From Bradyrhizobium nanningense (GTDB lineage Bacteria > Pseudomonadota > Alphaproteobacteria > Rhizobiales > Xanthobacteraceae), in NCBI RefSeq assembly GCF_004114535.1, contig NZ_LBJC01000028.1, positions 213,426 to 277,425 of the forward strand: DNA of 64,000 nt. Direction: 5' to 3'. The position numbers were made by a program, and so were the translations under genes. The notes under the pieces are model-generated. The model searched no databases, was not told the DNA's origin, and saw nothing but the letters and a program-made list of their open reading frames with translations. Positions 46,183 to 54,690 of this stretch are shown in pieces; the stretch's first letter is position 1, and every line of letters starts with the position of its first letter.

Positions 46183-47385
46183 CTACCCCGCCGCCTTCGC
46201 CGGCACGACGTTGATGGCGAGCTTGCCGTAGCGGTCGGTGAAGGCCTGCGTGTCGATCTCTTCCAGCTGGATCTCGCCGCTCATCACGCTCTGCTTCCAG
46301 GCCTCCTGCGCCGGGTCGTTCTGAAATTCCGGCATCACGTCGCGGCCAAACAGCTCGAGCGATTCGCAAATGTGCTCGTGGCTGTTCTTGCCGGCCTGGT
46401 TGAGCAGGATGACCTGGTCGATATGCGAAGACTGGAAGCGCTTCAGTTTCCTCCGGATGGTCTCGGGCGAGCCGATCAGGCCGCCGCGCAGCGCCGCCTC
46501 CTGCGCCTCCGGATTGTCGCGCTTCCACTTATTGTACTCGTCCCACATGTTGACGGTGTAGGGCGCGGGACGCTGGCGGTTCTGCGCGGCGCCGTAGAAG
46601 CGCAACGCGAACTGGAAGAAGGTGGCGCCGTCGGCGCGCGCACGCGCCTCTTCGTCGGTCTTGGCGCACATGAAGAACGACACCAGCGCCATGTTCGGGT
46701 TGATCTGATAATCCGCGAGCTTGTGCAGCCGCTTGGTCATGGCGTTGTAATAGGCGTGCACCCAGGCGTGCGCGGCGTCAGCGCTGACGAACTGGAAGCC
46801 GAGCGCGCCAAAACCGTGACGACCGGCGCGCTCGATGGTCGGCAGCTGCGAGCACGCCATCCACAGCGGCGGATGCGGCTTCTGCACGGGCTTGGGCACG
46901 ACGTTGCGCAAGGGGATGTCGAAATACTTGCCGTGATGTTCGCTGCCGGCGTCCTTGAACATCGGGAAGATCGCGGCGACAGCCTCCTCGAACACCTCCT
47001 TCTTGGTCTCCATGTCGCGGCCGAACGGCGTCAGCTCGGTGATGGACGCGCTCTCGCCCATGCCGAATTCGCAGCGGCCGTTCGAGAGCAGATCGAGCAC
47101 CGCAACGCGCTCGGCGACGCGCGCCGGATGGTTGGTGGTGAGCTGGAGGATGCCGTGGCCGAGCCGGATGTTCTTGGTGCGCTGGCTGGCGGCGGCGAGG
47201 AAGGATTCCGGCGAGGGCGAGTGCGAATATTCCTCGAGGAAGTGATGCTCGACCACCCAGGCATGGTCGTAGCCGAGCTTGTCGGCGAGTTCCATCTGCG
47301 AGAGCGCGTTCTGGTAGAGCCTCAGCTCGTCGCCGGCCACCCAGGGCCGAGGCAGTTGCAGCTCATAGAAGATGCCGAACTTCAT
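46183..47385 (-). CDS. LLM-class flavin-dependent oxidoreductase (luciferase-like)
   Basis: A 400-residue luciferase-like monooxygenase. It starts MKFGIFYELQLPRPW. The flavin barrel motifs are LGYDHAWVVEHHFLEEYSHS, LGHGILQLTTNHPARVAERV and FGMGESASITE. The C-terminal part has GSPETIRRKLKRFQ, typical of this group. It uses reduced FMN from a separate reductase. The substrate is unknown, and no functional link to the flanking denitrification genes is apparent. Confidence 0.9.
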   Translation of the reverse strand: MKFGIFYELQLPRPWVAGDELRLYQNALSQMELADKLGYDHAWVVEHHFLEEYSHSPSPESFLAAASQRTKNIRLGHGILQLTTNHPARVAERVAVLDLLSNGRCEFGMGESASITELTPFGRDMETKKEVFEEAVAAIFPMFKDAGSEHHGKYFDIPLRNVVPKPVQKPHPPLWMACSQLPTIERAGRHGFGALGFQFVSADAAHAWVHAYYNAMTKRLHKLADYQINPNMALVSFFMCAKTDEEARARADGATFFQFALRFYGAAQNRQRPAPYTVNMWDEYNKWKRDNPEAQEAALRGGLIGSPETIRRKLKRFQSSHIDQVILLNQAGKNSHEHICESLELFGRDVMPEFQNDPAQEAWKQSVMSGEIQLEEIDTQAFTDRYGKLAINVVPAKAAG

Positions 47386-47506
47386 GGCGTCGCTCTCCCG
47401 CACTGTCTTGTTATTGCGGGTATTGTATTGAGCGAGGCGATCCTGTCCACCACGCCGTCAATTCCGCGACGTGGAAGACCAGGGATCGCAAGGCGATGCG
47501 CAGCTT

Positions 47507-48109
47507 TCAGGCCACGTGCAGATGCTCGCTGCCAGTCGGTGGCTGACCGAGCAGAGCCGCGAGGGCCGCGATCGCCTCCTGGCGCGGCTCCGGCGTCGCT
47601 GCGACCGTCCTGAAGTATTCGCCGCAGAAATCGGTCCAGGCCTCGAGGTTGCTACTGGGAACGCCGATCACGAGGCTCTTGCCAGACTCGATGCAATGGG
47701 CAATCAGGTCGCGCAAGCCCCCGCCTTCCGCCTCGGCCTTGCCGAACTTGTTGAGAAAGACGATCTCGGCGTCGACGAGCTGGGCTTCGACCAATTGTGC
47801 CGCTTCGAGCAGGCGCGGCGTGGAGAGACGACAGGAGGTCGCGCCCGCGCCGAGGTCCTCCGAGATCGAGATCGACCGGCCGGTGGCGAGCTCGTGCAGA
47901 ACCATGTCGCAGCGTGTGCGGCCCGGCTGGGGCACGTCCTCCTGGATCAGGCCGGCCAGGCTCTTGCCCGAGCGGCGAAGCTCGGCGACGAGACCTGTGA
48001 ACCACCGGTTCACGGCGGGGCCCGAATCATAGACCAGGGCAACGCTGATGGCGGCCGAAGGCCTTGCGGTGCTATCGGCTGCATCGCGGGATTGCTGAAG
48101 CATGTCCAT
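47507..48109 (-). CDS. DUF2478 family protein
   Basis: A 200-residue protein of the DUF2478 type. It has ISVALVYDSGPAVNRWFTGL at the start, GLIQEDVPQPGRTRCDMVLH, and VFLNKFGKAEAEGGGLRDLI, then ESGKSLVIGVP. It looks like a nucleotide-binding fold without an intact P-loop. Family members sit beside molybdenum-enzyme or molybdate genes, as I recall, so a role with the Mo-containing NapA is possible but unproven. The start overlaps the napC stop; GTG one codon earlier is also possible. Confidence 0.75.
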   Translation of the reverse strand: MDMLQQSRDAADSTARPSAAISVALVYDSGPAVNRWFTGLVAELRRSGKSLAGLIQEDVPQPGRTRCDMVLHELATGRSISISEDLGAGATSCRLSTPRLLEAAQLVEAQLVDAEIVFLNKFGKAEAEGGGLRDLIAHCIESGKSLVIGVPSSNLEAWTDFCGEYFRTVAATPEPRQEAIAALAALLGQPPTGSEHLHVA

Positions 48110-48825
48110 CACCTCGCCGCCTTTGCCTTGGCGACGTCGGCATCCTGCAGGAAGTCGATCATGCGCTGCACGGGGCCGACCTCGTCGATATGGTCGAGCA
48201 TGTCACGATATCCCTCCTGCGCCTTCGGCGGCAGCTTGTGCGCGATGCCCTGATGGCAATCGATGCAGGTCTTGCCTTGCGCGAATGCGGTCTGGTGCAG
48301 CTTGGAGGCGCGCGGCTCCTGCACCGCATATTCCATGTGGTCGAACTTGTGGCAGTTGCGGCATTCACGCGAATCCGTCGTCTTCATGCCGCGCCACACG
48401 CTCTTGGCAAGGTCGATACGGTGCGCGTTGAACTTCTCCGGCGTGCCGATGGTGCCGAGGATCTTGTGCAGCACCTCGTTGGAGGCCTGGATCTTGCGGA
48501 CGACCTTGTGGCTCCACTCGTGAGGCACGTGGCAATCCGGGCAGCTGGCGCGGACGCCGGTGCGGTTCGAATAGTGAACGGTGTTGCGGTATTCGAGATA
48601 GACGTTTTCCTTCATCTCGTGACAGGAGATGCAGAACTGCTCATTGTTCGTCATCTCCATCGCCCAGTTGAAGCCGCCCCAGAACAGGACGCCGGCGACG
48701 AATCCGACGACGACGATCAGTCCCCAGGCATAGCGCGCCGTCGGCGAGAAGAACCATCGCCACAATCGTTTCAGGAGGCCCGGCCGCGCGGCTGCGACGG
48801 CGGCAGAAGTGCTGGTGTCCTGCAT
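48109..48825 (-). CDS. napC: Tetrahaem quinol dehydrogenase NapC
   Basis: A 238-residue membrane-anchored cytochrome. A single anchor helix lies at about 30-52 (YAWGLIVVVGFVAGVLFWGG), followed by four haem sites: CISCH, CPDCH, CRNCH and CIDCH. It passes electrons from quinol to NapAB in the periplasm. The ATG at 48825 is seven bases after the napB stop. Confidence 0.95.
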   Translation of the reverse strand: MQDTSTSAAVAAARPGLLKRLWRWFFSPTARYAWGLIVVVGFVAGVLFWGGFNWAMEMTNNEQFCISCHEMKENVYLEYRNTVHYSNRTGVRASCPDCHVPHEWSHKVVRKIQASNEVLHKILGTIGTPEKFNAHRIDLAKSVWRGMKTTDSRECRNCHKFDHMEYAVQEPRASKLHQTAFAQGKTCIDCHQGIAHKLPPKAQEGYRDMLDHIDEVGPVQRMIDFLQDADVAKAKAAR

Positions 48826-48832
48826 ATCAGCC

Positions 48833-49300
48833 TCACTTCGCCTGCGTCGCGTTCTGGAAGATGTTGCCGACCAGCGGCTTCGCATCGGCCTGCGGCACGT
48901 GGCATTGCTGGCAGAAGTAACGCGTGCCGGCGACCTTATCGAGCCGCACACCCTGGCGGTCGACGTAATGCGTCTCCGAGATCTTCGGCGCGTTGACCCG
49001 CGTGTTGCCGGGCCAGTCGTGGCATCCCATGCACGCGTTGTTCTCCGTGGTGATCTGGTAGCCGTCGACCTTGTGAGGGATCAGCGGCGGCTGCTGGCGA
49101 TAGGCGCGCTCGAAGCCGCTCGCCGGCACGGACTGCTTGGTCACGTCGGGCGGCGCCGACATCTCGGTCAGCGGCGCTTCACGCAACGCCTTGGGCTGCT
49201 TGGCTTCCTGCGCGAGCGGTCCCGACACCGCGAACGGAATTGCAAGTGCGACGGTCACGGCCGCCGCCGCGATCAACGGAATCAGTCGAACAAACGTCAT
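48833..49300 (-). CDS. napB: Dihaem cytochrome subunit NapB
   Basis: A 155-residue exported protein. A signal peptide is followed by the NapB pattern PPLIPHKVDGYQITTENNAC with haem sites CMGCH and CQQCH, and the ending QADAKPLVGNIFQ. It hands electrons from NapC to NapA. Its ATG overlaps the napH stop by 4 bases. Confidence 0.95.
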   Translation of the reverse strand: MTFVRLIPLIAAAAVTVALAIPFAVSGPLAQEAKQPKALREAPLTEMSAPPDVTKQSVPASGFERAYRQQPPLIPHKVDGYQITTENNACMGCHDWPGNTRVNAPKISETHYVDRQGVRLDKVAGTRYFCQQCHVPQADAKPLVGNIFQNATQAK

Positions 49301-50253
49301 GGGAGGTCCCTTTCAAGGACGGCCGGCTGGGAAGAGACGACACGTGCCACTGGCGATGGCGCGGTCATGGAGGGGTCAGGGCGCACCGCATTGCGGCCGC
49401 GCAGACCGAGATGGAAGACCTGCTTGGAGCAGACGTCGATACAGGCGCCGCAGACCGTGCAGTCGCCCGCGGTGATGACAGGCGTGGCGCCGCTTCGCTC
49501 GCCCCTGAGCGCGGGGCCGATGACGTGCGGCTCCGGACAGACGGCGAAGCAGTCCATGCAATCGTTGCAGGCCGCACGGTTGTCGGCGGTGACGCGCAGC
49601 AGCGCGACCTTGCCGATCTGGCCGTAGAACGCGCCGACCGGGCAGAGATGACCGCACCAGCCGTGCCTGGCGACGAGGAGGTCGAACACGAAGATCGCCG
49701 CCGTGCCGCCGGCGCCGAACCAGAGCCCGAAGACCAGCGCACGATGCAGCGCCGTCACCGGATTGATCAGCTCCCAGGCGATCGATCCTGACAGCACTGA
49801 TGCGGCGAGCACCGCGCCGACGAAATAGAGCCTGAGGTCCGGGCGGATCTTGGCCGTGAAGGTGATGTTGAGCCGCCGCCTCAACCAGGCCGCCAGATCG
49901 GTCGCCGGGTTGATCGGGCAGATCCAGGAGCAATAGGTCCGGCCGCCGAGCAGCAGATAGGCGGCGAGCACGATGGCCGCGCCGATCACCGACAGGCCCT
50001 CGGGCCAATGGCGCGCCGCGAGCGACTGCAGGAAGACGAAAGGATCGGTCAGCGGCAGCGTGCCGAGGGTCATGGACGACGCCAGCGTACCCTTGGCGAT
50101 CCAGACACCCAGAAACGGTCCCGACAGGAACAGCGCAAGGAAGAACAGCTGGCTGGCCCGGCGCAGCACGAGAAACCGCGAGGCGGCCCAAAGCCCCTTC
50201 TGCGCGCGCGCGTCGACATAGGGTCTGGCCTTGGGTCTGGCCTTCGCCGTCAT
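49297..50253 (-). CDS. napH: Membrane iron-sulphur quinol dehydrogenase component NapH
   Basis: A 318-residue membrane protein with four helices. The two CxxxCP motifs are in RTYCSWICPINP and WCGHLCPVGAFY. Two ferredoxin clusters follow (CNDCMDCFAVCP and CTVCGACIDVC). NapH with NapG offers a second quinol route into NapB, besides NapC. It begins at the ATG overlapping the napG stop. Confidence 0.93.
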   Translation of the reverse strand: MTAKARPKARPYVDARAQKGLWAASRFLVLRRASQLFFLALFLSGPFLGVWIAKGTLASSMTLGTLPLTDPFVFLQSLAARHWPEGLSVIGAAIVLAAYLLLGGRTYCSWICPINPATDLAAWLRRRLNITFTAKIRPDLRLYFVGAVLAASVLSGSIAWELINPVTALHRALVFGLWFGAGGTAAIFVFDLLVARHGWCGHLCPVGAFYGQIGKVALLRVTADNRAACNDCMDCFAVCPEPHVIGPALRGERSGATPVITAGDCTVCGACIDVCSKQVFHLGLRGRNAVRPDPSMTAPSPVARVVSSQPAVLERDLP

Positions 50254-51014
50254 GGCGTACCTCCCTCGGGTCTGCGCACCGGCAGCTTCAGCGGCGCATC
50301 GACGAGGGCTCCGCCGGCCTTGGTCTTCTCTTCCCAGCCGCGCTTGTAGTGCTCGTCCTGCTTCAGCGCGGCGATCTCGATCGGCAGCACCTTGATCGCG
50401 GAGTCGGTCAGCACGCAGGACTTCTCGCACTTGCCGCAGCCGGTGCAATCATCAGCATGAATGACCGGCTCGAAGATCGCGTGCTTGGTCGTGCGCGCAT
50501 TGTGCGAAATCTCGAGCGTGATCGCCTTGTCGATGGCCGGACAGACCCGATAGCAGACGTCGCAGCGCAAACCCTGCAGATTGAGACAGGTCTCACGGCT
50601 TGTGATCACGGCGACGCCCATCTTGGCCTTGGCGATGTCGGTCAGCGCATGCTGGAGGGCGCCGGTCGGGCAGGCCTTGACGCAAGGAATGGTGTCGCAC
50701 ATCTCGCAAGGCACGTTGCGGGCGACGTAGAACGGCGTACCCATTGCGGGACCGTCGGCCCAGTCCGCAAGCTTCAGGGTGTCGTAGGGGCAGTCGCGGA
50801 CGCAAAGGCCGCAACGGACGCAGGCCGCGAGGAAATCCCTCTCGGGCAACGCACCCGGAGGCCGCAGCGCCTGCGCGGGCTTGGCCCGCGAGGACACGCC
50901 GAACGCCGTCAGCATCGTCGCGGCGACGGCTGCGCCGCCGCCGAAACGCGTCATATCTTGCAGCGCCTTGCGGCGACGCGGATCGCGCGGGATGCCTGAG
51001 CTCGAATCCGACAT
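50250..51014 (-). CDS. napG: Periplasmic ferredoxin-type protein NapG
   Basis: A 254-residue protein with four 4Fe-4S motifs: CVRCGLCVRDCP, CEMCDTIPCVKACP, CDVCYRVCP and CTGCGKCEKSC. The N-terminus has RRRKALQDMTRFGGGAAVAA, a Tat-type signal. It forms a quinol dehydrogenase with NapH. It starts 18 bases after the napA stop. Confidence 0.93.
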   Translation of the reverse strand: MSDSSSGIPRDPRRRKALQDMTRFGGGAAVAATMLTAFGVSSRAKPAQALRPPGALPERDFLAACVRCGLCVRDCPYDTLKLADWADGPAMGTPFYVARNVPCEMCDTIPCVKACPTGALQHALTDIAKAKMGVAVITSRETCLNLQGLRCDVCYRVCPAIDKAITLEISHNARTTKHAIFEPVIHADDCTGCGKCEKSCVLTDSAIKVLPIEIAALKQDEHYKRGWEEKTKAGGALVDAPLKLPVRRPEGGTP

Positions 51015-51032
51015 GGCTCGTCCATCGAGGGT

Positions 51033-53582
51033 TTAGGCCGACGTCACGCGGCAGGCGCACTTCTTGAAGTCGGTCTCCTTCGAGATCGGACAGGTCGCAT
51101 CGAGCGTGAGCTGGTTGGCGAGCTGGCTTTCGTCGAAGAACGGGAAGTAGACGAGGCCCCGCGGCGGCTTGTTGCGGCCCTTGGTCTCGACCCGCGTGAC
51201 CACTTCGCCGCGGCGCGTCTGGATCTTGACCGGCTGGCCACGCAACAGCTTGCGCTCGGCCGCATCGTCCGGATGCATGAACAGCGTCGCGGCCGGCACG
51301 GCACGGTGCAGCTCGGGCACACGGCGCGTCATCGAGCCGGAATGCCAGTGCTCCAGCACGCGGCCGGTGCACAGCCACAGATCGAACTCCTTGTCGGGCG
51401 TTTCGGCCGCCGGCTCGAACGGACAGAAGATGATGCGCGCCTTCTTGTCCGGCTTGCCGTAGAACGACACGCCTTCGCCCGGCTTGACGTAGGGGTCGTA
51501 GCCCTCGCGGAAGCGCCAGAGCGTCTCCTTGTTGTTGACGACCGGCCAGCGCAGGCCGCGCGCCTGGTGATATTGCTCGAAGTCCGCCAGATCGTGGCCG
51601 TGGCCGCGGCCGAACTTCGCATACTCCTCGAACAGGCCCTTCTGGACGTAGAAGCCGAACGCCGCGCTCTCCGAATTGTCGAAACCGTTCTGGCATTCGG
51701 TGACCGCGAACTTGTTCACCTCACCGTTGGCATAGAGCACGTCGAACAGCGTCTTGCCGCGCAGCTCCGGCTTCTTGGCGATCAATTCCTCCGGCCAGAC
51801 CTCCTCGATCTTGAAGTACTTGGAGAACTCCATCAGCTGCCAGAGATCCGAGCGCGCCTCGCCGGGCGCCTTCACCTGCTGGCGCCAGAACTGGGTGCGC
51901 CGCTCGGCATTGCCGTAGGCGCCCTCCTTCTCCATCCACATCGCCGTCGGCAGGATGAGGTCCGCGGCCAGCGTGGTCACGGTCGGATAGGGATCGGAGA
52001 CGACGACGAAGGCAGCCGGGTTGCGATAACCGGGATAGCCCTCCTCGTTCATGTTCGGGGCCGTCTGCATGTTGTTGTTGCACTGGACCCAATAGGCGTT
52101 CAGCTTGCCGTCCTTCAGCATCCGGTTCTGCAGCACCGCGTGATAGCCGATGTTGCCCGGGATGGTGCCCTCGGGAAGCTGCCACACCTTCTCGGCCGTC
52201 TCGCGGTGCTTCGGGTTGGTGACGACCAGATCGGCCGGCAAGCGATGCGCAAAGGTGCCGACCTCGCGCGCGGTGCCGCAGGCCGAGGGCTGGCCGGTCA
52301 GCGAGAACGGGCCGTTGCCGGGCTCGGAAATCTTACCGACCAGCAAGTGCACGTTGTAGATCATGTTATTGACCCACGTGCCGCGGGCATGCTGGTTGAA
52401 GCCCATGGTCCAGTAGGAGATGACCTTCTTCTTGGGATCGGCGTAGAGTTTTGCGAGCCGCTCGAGATTCTCCTTCGGAACGCCCGACATCTTGTGGGCG
52501 TATTCGAGCGTATAGGGCTCGAGCAGCCTCTTGTACTCCTCGAACCCGATCTTGTCCTTGAAGCCGGCCGGATCGAGCGCACCGTCCTTGCCGGCCTTGT
52601 GCGAGGCGTTGACCGCCTTCACCTCGAGCGCGTGGGTCGGACGCAGTCCGTAGCCGATGTCGGTCACGGTCGATGCGAACTCGACGTGCTTCTCGACGAA
52701 GTCCTTGTTCACCGCACCGGAATTGACGATATAGTTCTGGATGTAGTTCAGGATCGCCAAATCGCTCTGCGGCGTGAACACCATCGGATTGTCGGCGAGC
52801 TCGAACGAGCGGTGCTCGAAGGTCGAGAGCACGTGGACCTCGCAGCCTTCATGCGTCAGCCGGCGGTCGGTGAGGCGCGACCACAGAATTGGGTGCATCT
52901 CCGCCATGTTCGAGCCCCAGAGCACGAACGCATCGGCGTGCTCGAGGTCGTCATAGCAGCCCATCGGCTCGTCGATGCCGAAGGTGCGCATGAAGCCGGT
53001 GACGGCCGAGGCCATGCAGTGACGCGCGTTCGGATCGAGGTTGTTGCTGCGGAAGCCGGCCTTGTAGAGCTTGGCGGCGGCGTAGCCCTCCCAGATGGTC
53101 CACTGGCCCGAGCCGAACATGCCGACGGTCGACGGTCCCCCCGCCTTCAACGCCGCCTTCCATTTCTCGGCCATAAGCTTGAAGGCTTCGTCCCAGGAGA
53201 TCGGCGTGAAGTCACCATTCTTGTCGAACTTGCCGTTCTTCATGCGCAGCATCGGCTGGGTCAGCCGATCCTCGCCATACATGATCTTGGACAGGAAGTA
53301 GCCCTTGATGCAGTTGAGGCCGCGATTGACCGGGGCATCGGGATCGCCCTGCGTCGCCACGATCTTGCCGTTCTTGGTGCCGACGATCACGCCGCAACCG
53401 GTGCCGCAGAAGCGGCACACGCCCTTGTCCCAGCGGATGCCGTCGGTCTTGCCCGGCTGCGCGATCGCCGCGTCCGGCAGCGTCACGCCAATGGTCGAGG
53501 CGGCAGCAACCGCGGCGGCCGCCTTCAACGCATCGCGGCGGGTCGCCGTGGCTTCATTCCCGTTCGTCAATTTCGTAACCAT
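51033..53582 (-). CDS. napA: Periplasmic nitrate reductase catalytic subunit NapA
   Basis: An 849-residue Mo-bisMGD enzyme reducing nitrate to nitrite. A Tat signal (ATRRDALKAAAAVAAAS) is followed by the N-terminal 4Fe-4S site CRFCGTGCGVIVG, with the fourth Cys in GLNCIKGYF. The Mo-ligand Cys lies in EPMGCYDDLEHAD. The length is close to that of other NapA proteins. The ATG at 53582 is chosen. napD follows upstream by 26 bases. Confidence 0.97.
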   Translation of the reverse strand: MVTKLTNGNEATATRRDALKAAAAVAAASTIGVTLPDAAIAQPGKTDGIRWDKGVCRFCGTGCGVIVGTKNGKIVATQGDPDAPVNRGLNCIKGYFLSKIMYGEDRLTQPMLRMKNGKFDKNGDFTPISWDEAFKLMAEKWKAALKAGGPSTVGMFGSGQWTIWEGYAAAKLYKAGFRSNNLDPNARHCMASAVTGFMRTFGIDEPMGCYDDLEHADAFVLWGSNMAEMHPILWSRLTDRRLTHEGCEVHVLSTFEHRSFELADNPMVFTPQSDLAILNYIQNYIVNSGAVNKDFVEKHVEFASTVTDIGYGLRPTHALEVKAVNASHKAGKDGALDPAGFKDKIGFEEYKRLLEPYTLEYAHKMSGVPKENLERLAKLYADPKKKVISYWTMGFNQHARGTWVNNMIYNVHLLVGKISEPGNGPFSLTGQPSACGTAREVGTFAHRLPADLVVTNPKHRETAEKVWQLPEGTIPGNIGYHAVLQNRMLKDGKLNAYWVQCNNNMQTAPNMNEEGYPGYRNPAAFVVVSDPYPTVTTLAADLILPTAMWMEKEGAYGNAERRTQFWRQQVKAPGEARSDLWQLMEFSKYFKIEEVWPEELIAKKPELRGKTLFDVLYANGEVNKFAVTECQNGFDNSESAAFGFYVQKGLFEEYAKFGRGHGHDLADFEQYHQARGLRWPVVNNKETLWRFREGYDPYVKPGEGVSFYGKPDKKARIIFCPFEPAAETPDKEFDLWLCTGRVLEHWHSGSMTRRVPELHRAVPAATLFMHPDDAAERKLLRGQPVKIQTRRGEVVTRVETKGRNKPPRGLVYFPFFDESQLANQLTLDATCPISKETDFKKCACRVTSA

Positions 53583-53608
53583 CGTCGGTCTCTCCGGCTC
53601 AACGAATC

Positions 53609-53944
53609 TCAAATTGTGGAAGCGCGCGCGTGCGCGCCGGAATTCTGGCAGAGGCCGCCGCAGCACGCGGCCGGCTCGGGCTCGACGGCGCTCTCGTCGT
53701 CGGGCGTATCGAATGCATGAAAGATCAGCGAGGCGCTGACGACGCCGGGCAGGCGATGCATGGCGGCGATCTGGTCGATCGCCAGCGAGGCCGGCGTATC
53801 GATGACGGTCAGCGCAAGCCTGTTGTCGCCGGACGCGGCCTCGAGCTCGACGCCGGGCAGCGCCAGGATCCGGTCGGTCAGATCGCGCTCCGCATCCGGG
53901 GCGAGATAGACGGCAACACCGCAGATGTTGGTGGTTTCAGCCAT
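53609..53944 (-). CDS. napD: NapA signal-peptide chaperone NapD
   Basis: A 111-residue cytoplasmic protein that binds the NapA Tat signal before export. The NapD fold is seen in ICGVAVYLAPDAERDLTDRI, IDQIAAMHRLPGVVSASLIF and HAFDT. A Cys-containing acidic tail (EPAACCGGLC) is longer than usual. The ATG at 53944 overlaps the napF stop. Confidence 0.92.
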   Translation of the reverse strand: MAETTNICGVAVYLAPDAERDLTDRILALPGVELEAASGDNRLALTVIDTPASLAIDQIAAMHRLPGVVSASLIFHAFDTPDDESAVEPEPAACCGGLCQNSGAHARASTI

Positions 53945-54296
53945 TGTGCACGACCAGGTTTGCAAGTTCGGATACGAGCGCTATGCGGTCCCGCGGCGCG
54001 AGCGCGATGGCTTCGACCGGACAGACCGGGATGCAGTCGCCGCAGCCGGTGCAGGCCGCAGCATCAATCACCGCGCCCAGCTTCTCGCGCGACAGAATGC
54101 GGATAGCGGAATGCTCACAGGCTTCGACGCAACGGCGGCACACCACGCCATGTCTTTCGACGCAGGCGCTCGCGCTGGAGACGGTGGCCACCTGCTCGGG
54201 GCGCGTCTCTTCGAGGCGCGACGCAAGCGCGTCGCGGCCGGATGCGAAAGGCAGAACGGCAGAAAATAGCGAGCGTCGTGACATTGGTCTCGGCAT
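53937..54296 (-). CDS. napF: NapF-type ferredoxin protein
   Basis: A 119-residue protein. The N-terminus MPRPMSRRSLFSAVLPFASG resembles other NapF starts. Two 4Fe-4S motifs are seen, CRRCVEACEHSA and CTGCGDCIPVCP. It is thought to act on NapA in the cytoplasm before export. It is shorter than E. coli NapF, which has a third and fourth cluster. It heads the nap operon. Confidence 0.82.
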   Translation of the reverse strand: MPRPMSRRSLFSAVLPFASGRDALASRLEETRPEQVATVSSASACVERHGVVCRRCVEACEHSAIRILSREKLGAVIDAAACTGCGDCIPVCPVEAIALAPRDRIALVSELANLVVHNG

Positions 54297-54690
54297 ATCC
54301 GAATCCCCAACGGGCAGACCCGTGTTCAGGAATTGTCCAGGAGAATGCGCCCCATCGGGCGCATCTCGGTCGACGCCATTGTCACCGCTGCGGACCATAG
54401 GTTCGTGCTGTCCATATCGCATTGCGCTAGATCAACCGGGCCCCCTGCGAACACGCGCAAGCAACGATTAACCTGCGTGTCCACCGCGGCGTGAAATTGC
54501 GCCGATCGATCAAGGCGTTTACCCGGCCTTCATGTTTGTGCGGACGAAGCCGCTTCACGCGGTGAGAAGGCAGCCGCCAACAGGCGTTGCCGACCTCGAT
54601 CTTCGGGCCGCATCCGCCTTGAAAGGACGGGTCGAATGGTTACCTTGGAGAGCGGCGAATCGCCGCGCGTCGCCCTTCCTCAAGACAACA
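54297..54690. other. Divergent intergenic region upstream of nap operon and helicase
   Basis: About 390 bases. It holds the degenerate FixK/FNR-like site at 54422-54435. The forward frame leading into the helicase (from 54532) is open but lacks any helicase sequence before 54691. Confidence 0.5.
54422..54435. promoter_or_regulatory. Imperfect FixK/FNR-like site upstream of napF
   Basis: TTGCGCTAGATCAA has TTGC in place of TTGA on the left and a perfect TCAA on the right. It lies about 130 bases from the napF ATG. Confidence 0.5.

Noticed and set aside
42709..53720. Long forward frames opposite nosZ (42709-44979) and napA (51273-53720)
   Set aside because: They mirror the codon structure of nosZ and napA and show no protein family or ribosome site.
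54532..54690. N-terminal extension of the helicase from 54532
   Set aside because: The 53 extra residues are Arg/Pro-rich without helicase features, and MPTFTPHQDAALKAV at 54691 is the usual family start.
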